From: Thoreauomyces humboldtii
Taxonomy: Eukaryota; Chytridiomycota; Chytridiomycetes; Spizellomycetales; Powellomycetaceae
Assembly (NCBI GenBank): GCA_027596035.1
Contig: JADGJA010000096.1
Location: 1 to 43,353 of the forward strand
Direction of reading: 5' to 3'
Length of the DNA: 43,353 bases
In this document: one piece after another, positions 9,357 through 19,998 of the stretch
How positions within the stretch are numbered: the first letter of the stretch is position 1
Layout: each line of letters starts with the position of its first letter
The notes under the pieces: model-generated
The model's database searches: none
Told to the model about the DNA's origin: nothing
The model's input: the letters and a program-made list of their open reading frames with translations, nothing else
Position numbers and translations under genes: made by a program

Positions 9357-10231
9357 TCAGAAGAGAGCGGCAGCGGCAGCGACAACGGCGACGAGACCGG
9401 AAGAAGCCTTGACGGCACGAGCGCCGGAGATGATGGGAACATCGGTGGAACCGGCAGCGTGGGTCTTGGTGGACACGGTGGTGCAGGGGGTGGACTTGGG
9501 ACCGACGACGACCACCTGGGTGCTGTAGGTAGGGGGAGGGACCACGGTCCTGTAGTTGGGTCCAGCGACGGTGGTGGAGATGGGGGAGACGGGAGGGACG
9601 GCGGCGGAGGCAGAAGCGGTGGCCGAGACCGTGGGCGTAACGCTGTTGGTGGGAGTCTCGATGACCACGGGGACGTCGGTGTGGGTGGGAGTCTCGATGA
9701 CGACCACGGGGGTGGAGTTGATGATGGGAGTCACGGTGGGAGTGACGACGACGACGGGAGCGTCGCCGATCTGCTTTCCGTTGGCGTCCAGGTGCTTACC
9801 AAAGTACCACTCACCGCCCAGGCCCTGAAGGGAACGAAAGAAAACCGTGTCGAATGTCAGCGGGATGATCGGAGAAAAGGAAGAAATACTGTTCATCAAC
9901 TCACGTCGTCGATCGTTATAGGTGCCACGTCTGAGTCAGTGAAAGCCTTGACGTCCTTGTTGTCGCAAGCCTTGAACTCTGCAAGCTTGGTGGCGAGGTA
10001 CTCGCCCTGGAAGCACTGAGGGAAGGTGGCACGGAAGATGGCGTCGTACTGGTCGCAGGTGCACTGGAAGATGGAAATGATTTCCTTGTCGGCCTCGGCC
10101 TGGCTATGGGGGTTACGCTGTTGGACATCGCAGAGGGTGTTGATCCCGTCGTTATGGTCGCTGAAGTTGCCGCAGAAATCGGCCGAGACGACGGTAAGGG
10201 CCGAAGCGAGGAGAACGAGGGAGGCGCGCAT
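9357..10231 (-). CDS. Secreted six-cysteine, Thr/Pro-rich GPI-anchor-type surface protein
   Basis: Exons 10231-9905 and 9824-9357 join at phase 0 across an 80-nt intron, giving 264 aa. Residues 1-17 (MRASLVLLASALTVVSA) are a clean signal peptide. A compact domain of about 90 residues follows with six cysteines (FCGNF, TLCDV, FQCTC, PQCFQ, KACDN). The second half is Thr/Val/Pro/Ser-rich with repeated VVIETPT motifs, typical of a glycosylated cell-wall stalk. The chain ends in a hydrophobic SSGLVAVVAAAAALF preceded by small residues, as expected for a GPI-attachment signal. The cysteine number does not fit the eight-cysteine CFEM domain. It probably sits on the cell surface or in the wall; no enzymatic function is visible. 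Confidence 0.82.
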
Positions 10232-12557
10232 GGTTGATTCGGGAAAGGATGAGGGCGAGGGATTGAGAGATGGAATGAGATGAGATGCGTTGGCTGAAGA
10301 ACAAGCGAGAGACCAACACGCCCACCCTCGAACTCTTTATACAACGCGTGGGACAGCGTCGGGCGTTTGGGCAATCTGCGGGCCAGACACTGTGATGGTA
10401 CTGTACCCGTCGACGCTTTCCTTTTTGCTGTTGATTCTCGTTACCGTCCATTTCGTCGGGCGGGGAGCTGTCCACGGCAAAAATTGCGTTACCGCGAACA
10501 CCTGTTGTACATGTACAGTACACAGCGGAAATCCTCCATGAGGAGGCCAACAGCGTTGCATTCAAAAAAAGGCCGCAAACGACGGCAACGGCGTACCAGC
10601 GAAGGATGCTGGGTTGACCGCTGTCCTTGACCGCTTCCTCCCAGAGGTGCTCGGCCGCTAACCGTCCGACCGCTGTCCTACCGCATTGCAAAATGGAACT
10701 TCTCAACCGCTTGTCCGCCGGCAAGCTCTGCCGCAAATGGCATGGACCACGGGCTGCAGAAGCGGAATGGCGGCATGCCCTCGAGACTCGGAGTAACGCA
10801 AATCCCAGCGGACTGCCGTCCGTACTTGTGGCGGGCCCATTCGACAGACGTTGCGTGCGTATCCGCTCCGTGCGAGACGAGACCTTCTCCTAGATCCTGT
10901 GCATGGGCATGGTTCCGCCAGTTCCATGCACATCTAAACAGGTTTGGACGCCATTTGATGAGCCCTCTCTGATACTTGTTTCAAGAAGACATTCAGGGTT
11001 GTGAAAGTCCTACATACCCAAGGACGCAAAGCACGGAGCCTGCAAAGTGTCCCATCCTTTCTTTTATCCGTGTCCTGTCTTTCGCAGAAACATGATGTCG
11101 GTCCGATCAGTGACTCACAGAAGCGAGATCGCAGTCGGATCGCAAGTTGCTGAGACAAGCTTGCAGATTTGTGACGCTTGAAGCCGTCCATAAGGGGAGC
11201 AGCCTGTCTGTCGACGTCCCCCCCCCCCTCTGCTCCCTCTTCGAATGACCCGTGCTCAGAGTACAGCGACCACTGATGCGGATGGACAACGTTACCAAAC
11301 AGCCTGGATTTGACAATGGATGGATCGATGAGCCACGAGGGACAACAGGCGTTTGCCCAAGTGGGGGTCTGTCGAAACGAAGAGGAGAACTTGAGGACGT
11401 ACTGTATGACCATCCAGTCACACCGAACGGCAAACGCTTTATACAGTACGGCAATCCATGGTCGGAAAGTCCGAGGGAAGAATGCAACGGAGAGAGCAAG
11501 GAATACGGTATGGTGGAGTGCCTCCCTGTCGTTCCTTGTACGTGGCAAAGTCATGTGCCTGCCCGTCTGAGATCGGACTGTCCAATAAGCGTTTGCAGCT
11601 AGAAAGATCTGACGATGGCTTTTCAAAGGTGATGTCGAACGAGATTGGTCAACATGATGTGCTAGATCAGACTTCCCACAGGATTCGCGTCAAGAAGATG
11701 TAACGCGAATAGCGAAATAATGTGATGCAGGAAGTTCTGACGCTTCGATACTGGGCAGAAGTGGTGCCGCACCACTCTTGCTGTAACGTTTACTCTCATG
11801 TTGACCCTCGGCCGTTAAATCCTTACGGTACGGACACAAAGGAATACGATGGCATTTGTGTCCGTCACAATGTTTTGTTCGAGCCCCAAAAGTCGTATCA
11901 AGGTAGTAAGCTGTCCTGCCTTACGAGCCCCTCATGCTCATTGACGAGACTGGGTGTTGGCAGAGGATCCCCAATTTACCTTAAATCTGTGTTTGAGCCG
12001 TTTCCGTATCAAGTAAGCTCTTGGAGTTTTCTCTCCTTTGCTTGAAGAACTCCGGGCCTTTTCTGGGCGTGCTGGGAATGTCGCAATGTCATCACGAAAA
12101 CACCAGAGCGCCGGCGCAGCCAACTGAGGCTTTCAAGGTATTTTTGTTTGTCTCGGCGGGGACCGCAGCGGGGAGTCCCGCGGAGAGATATTCCTCACGC
12201 ACTATCATAGGACCGGTCGTTGTCCACTCGGTATCTTTTGACTGACGATCATCAATCTGCGGATGGGATGGGATTGGATTGGATGGGGGCAGCGGACCGG
12301 GGTTGAAGCGCAGCCAAGAACCTTGGACAGCCACCGTTCGCCGTTTTTTTTTTCGACACAAACACACCGTTTGCCGCTGGCGAGGAAATCGGAACAATCC
12401 ATGCGCAGTTCCTGGGGAGGGGGAACGTCGCCGGGACGTCAATAAAAGAGGGCCATGGTCGACGACGTCCCACTGCGCTTCATGGGCATCTCGACTTGTG
12501 TGTAGCATTCAGCATCCCTCTGACCGTATCTCTGTGCCAAAGTTCGAAAACGAAATC
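10232..12557. other. Long intergenic region between divergent surface-protein genes
   Basis: A 2.3-kb region lies between two divergently transcribed GPI-type genes and presumably carries both promoters. It holds a C-run near 11220 and short pyrimidine tracts. The longest open frame, minus strand 11626-10934 (230 codons), has no recognisable domain, an unusual Cys/Trp/Arg-rich composition and no supporting splice structure, so I do not call it a gene. No tRNA or transposon ends were recognised. Confidence 0.45.
10336..10341 (-). promoter_or_regulatory. Candidate TATA box of the six-cysteine surface-protein gene
   Basis: TATAAA on the minus strand (GTTGTATAAAGAG), about 105 bp upstream of the ATG at 10231. 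Spacing is consistent with a fungal core promoter. This is sequence evidence only. Confidence 0.45.
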
Positions 12558-13772
12558 ATGCTTCCTTCCACAGGTTCATCGCCATCCTACCCAACCTCTC
12601 GCCTCCTCCCGACCGTCCTCACCACAGCTTTACTCCTCCTCCTCACCCTCACCCACCCTGTCCTTTCTCTACCAACTGGCGCTCCCAAATGTCAGATCAA
12701 CCCAACCGTCATCGCAGCCGCCCATCTCACCCCAGCCTCCGCCGGGTACACCATCACATCCTCCTCAACAACCTACACCCCCGGCCAGACCCTCAACATC
12801 ACCCTCACAGGATCCATGCACAACATCGTCGGAGTCCTCCTCTACGCGACGCCAGGGGACCTCCAAGACGCAAGTCTGGCTCCAAACGGATCCCTATCCC
12901 ACGTCGGCTCCTTCAACGTTCCAACGGGGTTCAGGATCCAGACCCAATCGATATGCGATGCAGCTAAAGGTAAAATCCAAAAGCAAAGACGGGGAAAAAA
13001 CAATCAAAAATGAAATTTAACAAAAAGGAAATCCAATGCAGTCGTGCAAGATGCAAACAGTTCCACCATCACCCACGTCGATCCGAGCGACAAGGGCGCG
13101 ACCGTCTCGTTCCTGTGGACAGCGTCCGCGAACACCACCGGAGACGTCTCGTTCAACACGGCCATCACGTCCGGAGCTCCCGGAAATCCTTGGCAGGTCC
13201 TGGACGTCCTGACAGTCAGGGATGCGAGTGCGGTCGGAACGGGGGCGACGACAGCGACGACGACGACAACGACGGCGTCCACGAGTGAGGTCGCAACGGA
13301 TGTCATCCTCGCCACGGTGATAGCCGCTACCGCTACCGTGGACGATGCAACTGCGATCGCGACCGCAACCGCGGACGTCATCACGTCTACGGCTACCGCC
13401 ACGAGTACGGGAACCCATCACCACCACCACAAGGGAAGGAAATGTCACAAGAAGCATCATCACACAAAGACCACCGCCACCGTCACCGCGATCGCGACGG
13501 CCGACCTCGCCGAATCCACGACGGTATCCTTGTCCACTGCTACCGTCGGAACCGTGCCTGCCGACTCGACGGACACGGTCGCCGTCGTCACGGCATCCGT
13601 CGCGGTGGACCCGACCCTCGTCGTGGCGCTCGCGTCATCGACCAGCAGCACGGCCTTGGCTACCGCTGACGAGGTCCTGTCCGGCGCGAGTGCGTCCAAG
13701 GGGTTCGGTGGACTGTATGCGACGGTGGTTGGACTAGCCATTGTTGCATCAGGTGCCTTGCTTTTCGTGTAG
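12558..13772 (+). CDS. Reeler (Reelin)-domain GPI-anchor-type surface protein
   Basis: Exons 12558-12969 and 13042-13772 (72-nt intron) encode 380 aa. A signal peptide covers about residues 1-38. The Reeler-type beta-sandwich follows: LPTGAPKCQINPTVI, YTITSSSTTYTPGQTLNITL, VGVLLYATPG, VGSFNVPTGFRIQTQSICDA, STITHVDPSDKGATVSFLWT and TGDVSFNTAI. The pattern (PxGAP, YxPG, the GxF..C pair, THxxxxxxxxVxFxW) is that of Reelin-domain proteins. It is followed by a Thr/Ala-rich stalk with a His/Lys-rich cluster (HHHHHKGRKCHKKHHH) that could bind metal, and a C-terminal hydrophobic GPI signal (LYATVVGLAIVASGALLFV). The intron joins the two halves of the Reeler domain in phase, which supports the model. 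A truncated copy of the 3' end is found at 18309-18716. The role is unknown, probably at the cell surface. Confidence 0.85.
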
Positions 13773-14202
13773 ACAGCGACATTTCCCCTGCTTTCCCCTT
13801 ACCCGCCTTGTACAGTATATTCCCTCCTCAGGTCAGAACTTCTTTGACACCTCCCCTTTTTTCTCTTGTGAGATAAAACATGTAAATAGATCGTATACGG
13901 AATCTTGGTATCCAGATTCTCACAGTGTTTTCACCGCGGAGATTGCACCCCTCAGTGATTGATATGATTACTACAAGACTCTTGTGGATAACTCAGTTTA
14001 CCTCCTCCCTTCTCGTGCGTCAGTCCCTCCCGCATGGAGAAAGTTTGTGGATGCAGCCCTCCTCTCACACAAAAAGAGGGGTGCAGCGAACGAAGAAACC
14101 CGGCAGTGTCCAGGAGGGGAGCAATCCGCACACAAAAGGGCGAGATGCCGTCGACGAGCACAAAGGTTTTCCACTACCCGGACCCAAAATGTACGTTGAT
14201 TG
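13773..14202. other. Intergenic between convergent genes (3' UTRs)
   Basis: The first 120 bp match the sequence downstream of the pseudogene near 18600-18716, including TTTTTTCTCTTGTGAGATAAAA, so they belong to the duplicated unit. The rest shows no feature. Confidence 0.5.
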
Positions 14203-15517
14203 TCAAAGTTCGATGACATCGACATCGTAGCTGGTTTCCTGGGTGTGATCAAGAACCCCACCATTCCACCAAAAGAACGCCCGAAACGCAAGCTTCTTGA
14301 AAGCCCAGACGATCCCATTCGTTTTGCTCTTGAAAGCCGTTCCGGCGTCTTTCGTCCTGCTCCTGATGCGCTGTAGACGCGGCCGCCTGATGGCTTCGAA
14401 ACGCTCGAACAGTTCCTGAAATGTGACGTCCCCCGTCTTCGCCACGAGCAGTCTCGTGAGGATCGCGGCGTCTTCAAACGCCAGTCCACTTCCCTGACCG
14501 TTCGGAGGCAGGCCGTGCGCCGCATCACCAATGAGACATGACCGTCCCGTGTGCCAAGTGGGGATGTCAGGTATGTAGAACGGAGCCCAGAGTTTGGCGT
14601 CCGCCTCGTTCACACTGTCGAGAAGCGACCGGACCGGTTCGACCGTGATGTCGGCGTACTCTGATTTGGCGAGCCGGGCTGCCGCTCCGGACCTTTCGAA
14701 CGCCAGCCAGTCCTCTCTACTGCGGTCTTGGGCGGGAGTGTTGATCCCCCATGCAAGAGTCTTTCCTTCGGGATCGATCGGTATGGCCATGAACATCCCA
14801 GAGGGAGTGAACATGAACGCGGGGAAGGTGAATTCTGGAGATGGGAGGACCACAGAGGACAGGGGAAGGAAGCCGTTGACCACGATGCCGTTCGTGTAGA
14901 GCGGTGTGGGTGCATCTGCTTCGAGAACATGCTCTCGAACTTTCGAATGGATCCCATCCGCTCCGATCAGGACGTCGCCTAAAGGAGTTCCGTATATACG
15001 CTGCGTGAGCAAAGGTTGCAGGGACGTCCGACCCGAACAGTCGAATTGTCAAGATTTTACCCTTTGCCATCGATCCGTCCTCGAAATGAACCGTGACCCC
15101 GTCGTCATTCTCCTCGATCCTATTCATCTTTGTTCCATACTTGATCTCGACAAGGTTCTCCATCTCCCCTGCCGCTTCCAGCAAGATCTTGTGCAGTGTA
15201 GGCCTCATGATCCGGACGGCTGGATAACCCTTTGACCCCTCTCCGACAGCGATGTCCCCCAGTCTCTCGCCTTCGTCCGTGTAAGCGCCGAACCGATGAT
15301 AAGCGAAACCACTGGCTCTGATCCTGTCGTACACGTTCGCATATCTGTCGAGAACCAGGAGGGCGTTGGGTCCCAGACTGAGCGATCCTCCTGAATCAGA
15401 TGGGGCGGGACGAATCTCGAAGATGGTGGAGCGGATGCCCTTCAGAGCGAGGGACCGTGCGAGACAGGGTCCCGCTAGTCCTGCGCCAATGATCAAGACT
15501 CGTCGGACGTCGGACAT
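14203..15517 (-). CDS. FAD-dependent monooxygenase (salicylate-hydroxylase/PHBH-like fold)
   Basis: Exons 15517-15061 and 14978-14203 encode 410 aa across an 82-nt intron whose removal gives SMAKGDVLIGADGIHSK. The N-terminal Rossmann motif GAGLAG (residues 11-16) binds the ADP part of FAD. The DG motif (VLIGADGIHS) contributes to NAD(P)H and FAD contacts, and GDAAHGLPPNGQGSGLAFEDA (around residues 303-323) is the ribityl-binding GD motif. Together these define group A flavoprotein monooxygenases. Substrate cannot be deduced; the family includes salicylate hydroxylases, zeaxanthin epoxidase-like and tailoring enzymes. No membrane anchor or targeting signal is obvious. It is divergent from the neighbouring unknown gene with 430 bp between starts, so the two may share a promoter. 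Confidence 0.9.
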
Positions 15518-15946
15518 TGTCCTTTCTGACGGATGATAGTCCTTGCTCGCTGTAGGACTGCCGAGGGGAAACTTGGTATGGGGTCAAGCCGTAGTACTTG
15601 TAGCGTTTCAACAGTTGCCTCGGACTTTCGGACTTTTCCCGGAGTTTGGCCGCTGTTGTCGCTTGCCGCACGGCGCGAGTCGTTTCAGCGTAGCGTCGGA
15701 CACTCCCGAGTGGCGCAGTTCTCTTCTGCCCCTCTGACTCAGGTTCGACTTCTAGCGGGCCAAACTCGGGTGGTCTCCATGATCCAGACGTTTCTTTGCC
15801 TCCCTCTCTTCCTGTCGGGTCTCTGTCGCGGCCTCTTGTCGTGTTTCTGTTCAACGTCTGGCTTCGTGACACGCACGACCCACCGTCCCGTCCTTCCACC
15901 TCGCACGGCATCTGTCGTTGAGAAACAGGCTTGTTTCGTGCCGAGA
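15518..15946. promoter_or_regulatory. Probable bidirectional promoter region
   Basis: This 429-bp spacer separates the start codons of the minus-strand monooxygenase and the plus-strand 411-aa gene. The plus-strand frame stays open upstream of 15947, but the N-terminal extension it would add looks non-coding. No obvious TATA box was found. Confidence 0.4.
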
Positions 15947-17528
15947 ATGGAACAGTCACGTCCCGAGTTGTCTACGCCCGATGCCATCCGTGAAGCCTTG
16001 GTCGGCATCGGGTCATGTTCAGGTTTGGAGATTCCGTCTGGGTTCATCGAAAGCTTTCTCGACGGCAACGTTCGAGCAGAGGACAGCAGCCTCGCAGGCA
16101 CTGTGATGTCGAAGCTCATGCTCCAGTACCGTCTGCCTCCCCACGTCTTTGTCAAGTACCGTGGTGCGTTGCAACAATGTCCATCATGCTCTTTCGTTCG
16201 ACTGGGGGAAGCTGACAGCGTTCACTCACTTTCAGCGGCGCTCAAGGAGTCGTTCAGCAACCTGACGTGGGAGAACGTGCGTCAAGTCTGGCCGCAATGC
16301 GATTCTCTGCGAGCCGTTCCCAGCAAAGACATGGACGTCCCCTACGTCTCAAGGTCGTTCATCGATCGGGTGTTTGAGCGTATGCGTGACGCAGAATGGA
16401 CAAACATAGACCTGGCTCAGGTGCAGAGAGCAGCCCAGCTGGTTCACTGGTTGTCCGCCGTAAGCAAATCTCATCGGAACATGCTGTTCCCTTTTGGCCA
16501 TAGTAGCTCACACAGCCGAGCTTTGTTAGGTCATCCATGGAGGTGGCTCAGTACTTCCTGGGCGCTGTCCGCAACGAGGCCGAAAGGGGCATGCGCGGAG
16601 AATCCACTCACGGTCAAGTCGAGCTCGTCTGGGTCGCTTTTCGTCTGTCGGTCGTTGTTGTCGTGATGGAAATGAAGAGAAAGGGTTTCGCTTTAGACAA
16701 CTACGCGCAGTTGATGGGGGAACTCAAAGGTATCCGGCTCTTTACCTGCCTCATGCAAAAAAATCCCGGGGTGATGGGCTTGGCGCTAACCCTCACAAAA
16801 GCGGCCGCTTTCACCAACGCGGAAAGCAGGTGTCCTGTGGACGTCATTCGGGGGCTGATGGCGAACAAGGACGGCTGGATTTTCATGGATCACGACGTCA
16901 AAGCCAACACCTTTGCGATTTCATCGACATTGGTGATCGATGATCATAAAACCACGGTCACAATTCAGAACCGAATCGTTGGGATGCGGTTGATGTGGTT
17001 GATGTTTCTGGACGGATATTGTTCTGCTGTCAGAGCCATGCAAGTACGGAGCCAGGCAACGGTGAGTTTCCGTTGTCTTTTTGATTTGTCCCTCGGCTTA
17101 TGAAACGATTTACATCAACTGGCATGCCGGTTTTGCAGGTGGAGCGGATCGAAACGGAGCTTTGCCCACCAGCAGACCGAAAGCGCAAAAGCGAGGCAAC
17201 GAACGAAATTCTGCAGAAACGCCTGGCGGACCGTCAGAGCATCCTTAGCAGATGGACCAATGTAGCTAACCTTGCCTTCCAGGCAAGGTCACAGGCCCTT
17301 GCAGCTGAATTCGACACTGCTTTCGAGGAAACCATGAAACTGCTTCATACAAGGTTAGGCCTCTATGAAAGCCTCTCAACGACTCACCTTTTAACATCAC
17401 ATCATTTTTCTCGTTTCCGTAGCATCGATGCAGTACCGGAATACTATTCCAAGCCGTTTGATGTCTATGCTGCTTGGAAGGAGCTAGAGGGCTCGAGCGA
17501 ACACATGCTGAAGAAGTGGAAGTTTTGA
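15947..17528 (+). CDS. Unrecognised 411-aa protein, six exons
   Basis: Exons 15947-16163, 16236-16459, 16516-16729, 16802-17061, 17139-17353 and 17423-17528 join in phase. I do not recognise the product. It begins MEQSRPELSTPDAIREALVG and is mostly helical and polar, with Trp/Arg-rich segments (SFSNLTWENVRQVWPQ, ERMRDAEWTNIDLAQVQRA), one moderately hydrophobic stretch (LVWVAFRLSVVVVVMEM) and a charged helical C-terminus ending KKWKF. The third intron (16730-16801) is a multiple of three with no stop, so retention would add 24 residues; a GCTAAC branch point near its end favours removal. No signal peptide. The last codons fall inside a long foldback repeat. The gene lies between the Reeler gene and its decayed 3' copy, so it may be lineage-specific DNA. 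Confidence 0.6.
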
Positions 17529-17741
17529 GTTGGCCCCGCCTATTTTTCGTTCAATGGTGGAGACAAGCGAGACGATAGCATAGTGGGAGTTGGTACCATA
17601 GCGGGGTTGTTCGCACGTAACAGGCACTTGGCAGTGCGATTACACCCGCTATGGTACCACTCCCACTATGCTATCGTCTCGCTTGTCTCGCTTGTCTCCA
17701 CCATTGGACGGAAATGGGCGGGGCCAACTCAAAACTTCCGC
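17518..17741. repeat. Long foldback inverted repeat (arms of about 90-98 bp, loop of about 37 bp)
   Basis: The left arm 17518-17606 and right arm 17644-17741 are near-perfect reverse complements, sharing GGAAGTTTTGAGTTGGCCCC and the AGCATAGTGGGAG block. The right arm carries an extra 10-bp ACAAGCGAGA unit. The stop codon of the 411-aa gene lies in the left arm, so its transcript could form a long hairpin. Confidence 0.9.
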
Positions 17742-18308
17742 TTCGTGGACTACAATAGCCTGAGGGCGAGGTGCGAGGGGCGAGGGAGTACACGGAGCAG
17801 GAAGTTTGAAGTGAAAAATGGAAAGGGATGCCGACAGGATCGAATGCGGACTTTGGCCAGCACAGTCCGTTCGTATCGCACGTCCGGTGCCGAGGCAAGG
17901 ATGGACGGGACCGACATTGAACGGCACAGCTTGAGATGTCTGAGGTGGAGATACAATTGGGAACTTGATTGTTTCCGGCAAAGCTCATGCTGATTAGGGA
18001 GAGCCAGATCGGCGGCGTTGGACGTCACTCATGGGAGAGGTGGACGGGACGGGTGGTTGAAGGAGGCAAGGAGTTGGATGGTGGCAGACTTGTAACCAGC
18101 GGAGACGATATAGGCCAAGGAGAGGCATATACATCTGGGGCTCTGGTACTGGATAGCTGGGGCTGCGCTCAGATTTCTTCAAAGCAGTAGACACGCTGAT
18201 CGCAGCCGACGAGGATAATGACAAAGAAGGCGGCTAGCAGTATTCAAGGCGCCGCCTTCGCTTGCTCGACAGATGTTGGTCCGGCATTCCCCGTCCCGTA
18301 CGACCGAA
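17742..18308. other. Intergenic, no gene recognised
   Basis: Short open frames on both strands lack recognisable features. The region lies between the foldback element and the decayed Reeler-gene copy. Confidence 0.4.
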
Positions 18309-18716
18309 GCGGATCATCCACACAAAGACCACCGTCACTGCGAACGCGACGGCCGACCTCGCTGACTCGACGACGGAATCCTTCACCACCGCGACCGAAA
18401 CCGTGCCTGCCGACTCGACGGACACGGTCGCCGTCGCATCCGTCACCGTGGACCCGAGGCCCACATCATCGACTAGCACGGCCTTGGCAAGCACTGACAA
18501 GGTCCTGTCCGGTGCGAGTGCGTCCAAGGGGTTCGGTGGATTGTATGTGGCGGTGGTCGAACTAGCCGGAGCATCAGGGGTCTTGCTTTTCGTGTACGGC
18601 GACATATTCCTGCTTCCCTTTACCCGCCTGGTATAGTATATTCCCTCCTCGGCTCAGAACCTCTTTGACACTTCCCTTTTTTTCTCTTGTGAGATAAAAA
18701 TATGTAAATAGATCGA
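18309..18716 (+). pseudogene. Truncated duplicate of the Reeler gene 3' end
   Basis: Matches roughly 13450-13893 in the same orientation: the stalk (HTKTTVTANATADLADSTT, TVPADSTDTVAV) and GPI-signal region (VLSGASASKGFGGLYVAVV), plus the 3' flank with TTGTGAGATAAAA and ATGTAAATAGATCG. It lacks the signal peptide and Reeler domain, has several in-frame deletions, and has lost the original stop (GTGTAG became GTGTAC), so the frame runs on about a dozen codons. I read it as a decayed partial duplication. Confidence 0.85.
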
Positions 18717-18772
18717 ATGTGGAGACGCAGTTGAGATCCTTCTGGCTGCTGTATCTTCGTATCAAGTTCTTC

Positions 18773-19760
18773 TCATTGCATTGCCAACGCTACAGTGCCG
18801 ACAACCGTGACGCCAAAGATGAGGGTTCCGGTATTGTCCACCGTCTTGACGCGAAGTCCCGTAGCCGTGTCCCAGAACTACCGAAAAAGTAAGAAGTTAG
18901 TCTTCTAATCAATAGAGCCAGCCCATTCCCGTTTCTCTCCTTACCAGATGTCGAACGCCGTTGACGCTGTGGAAGACGATGGGACCCGCGAGGATGGCCT
19001 TTCCGGCAAAGATGACGGCCGACGGCATCGAGTGGGCGAACGCAACGACCTCGAGCGGAGAGTAGGGCGCCACGCCGTACCATATGGAGCCAAAGTAGAA
19101 CACTGATAGGGTAGCAGGGCAAAGGGGAAGAGTGAGTAGTTGGAAAACGCAAAGGAAATGAAGAAGACCGCATGGAATGACATCGCGCGCGGGGGGTTAG
19201 CAAATCTCTTCGACGTGTTCCTCCCTTCGCTCTTGCTGTGGAGGGAACGCTCCTATCCAATGCCCCTTACTCACATCCAGTCAATCCACACCCGGTGAAC
19301 CTCTGCCAGATGCTAGCGCCCGCGAAGGTCATGGAAGGATGGGCGATGGTGAGGTGAGGCGACATGGGTCTACCCAGACGTTCGGATTTCGCGTACGGAT
19401 CGATGTCGAGCGTGGGTTTCGCTGCATCGGGGTCTAGAACTCCTCCTCGGGACGTCTGCGTGTGCGTCGTGAGACTGTTGCAAGAGGAAGGGGGGAAAAC
19501 ACGAGGCACGAGGCGTGAGAAGATGGAAGGGGTGGCGGTGGTGGAGGAGACGGAACGAGGACAGTGTTACCGTGCTGAGCGGAGGAGGAAGGTGGAGGCC
19601 GCAGGGATGCCATTGCGGGCTGTGAGAGAGTGGGTGAGTTTGGACGCGGGGTGTGTGCTGCAAGGTGGGTGTCCCTTGGTTTGGGAGTGGGTCAAACTCA
19701 ACTGTTGAGGGATGCTACGGTGCGAGCCGTGAGCAGCGATATGCTGCGAGTTGACTGCAT
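18773..19760 (-). CDS. SDH3: Succinate dehydrogenase cytochrome b subunit (complex II membrane anchor)
   Basis: Anchors succinate dehydrogenase in the mitochondrial inner membrane and helps form the haem b and ubiquinone sites. Exons 19760-19703, 19619-19571, 19474-19275, 19102-18945 and 18877-18773 assemble into 189 aa. The N-terminus MQSTRSISLLTARTVASLN is a typical presequence. The family signature RPMSPHLTIAHPSM is followed by the first helix, with IWQRFTG in place of the usual HRxTG; a second helix around AVIFAGKAILAGPIVF; FHSVNGVRHLFWD with the expected haem-ligand histidine; and a last helix LIFGVTVVGTVALAM. Length agrees with SDH3/SDHC (170-200 aa). The first donor (GTTGAG) is atypical, so the 5' exon is less certain than the rest. 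Confidence 0.9.
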
Positions 19761-19998
19761 GGCGACTACGACCTTCTTCCCTATTCAAACGGCAATGTAT
19801 GAGGTTGTCGAGGAGAATCGCTCTGGGAAATGTCAAAGTTCGGGAATGGGGGAGGGGTGGAACCTTTTCGGCCGTTCCCGGATCTACCCGATTGGACAGA
19901 CCCCCGTTGACGATCGGCCCAAGTTGAAGCACCGAGATCGAAGGCAGCGTTGTGCATGGAGAACAAAGAGCTCAAGATAGGTGCGATCTCTATATTCG

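Noticed and set aside
9357..10231. CFEM domain in the six-cysteine surface protein
   Set aside because: Only six cysteines with spacing unlike the eight-cysteine CFEM pattern.
11217..11230. C-run near 11220 as a regulatory or structural element
   Set aside because: A simple homopolymer with no partner tracts for a quadruplex; nothing beyond sequence composition.
10934..11626. Minus-strand open frame of 230 codons in the long intergenic region
   Set aside because: No recognisable motif, odd Cys/Trp/Arg composition, no signal or membrane features, and comparable open frames occur by chance in this GC-moderate DNA.
15533..15946. N-terminal extension of the 411-aa gene from 15533
   Set aside because: The extra 138 residues are Ser/Arg/Leu-rich with no pattern and would overlap the presumed shared promoter; the ATG at 15947 starts the protein-like part.
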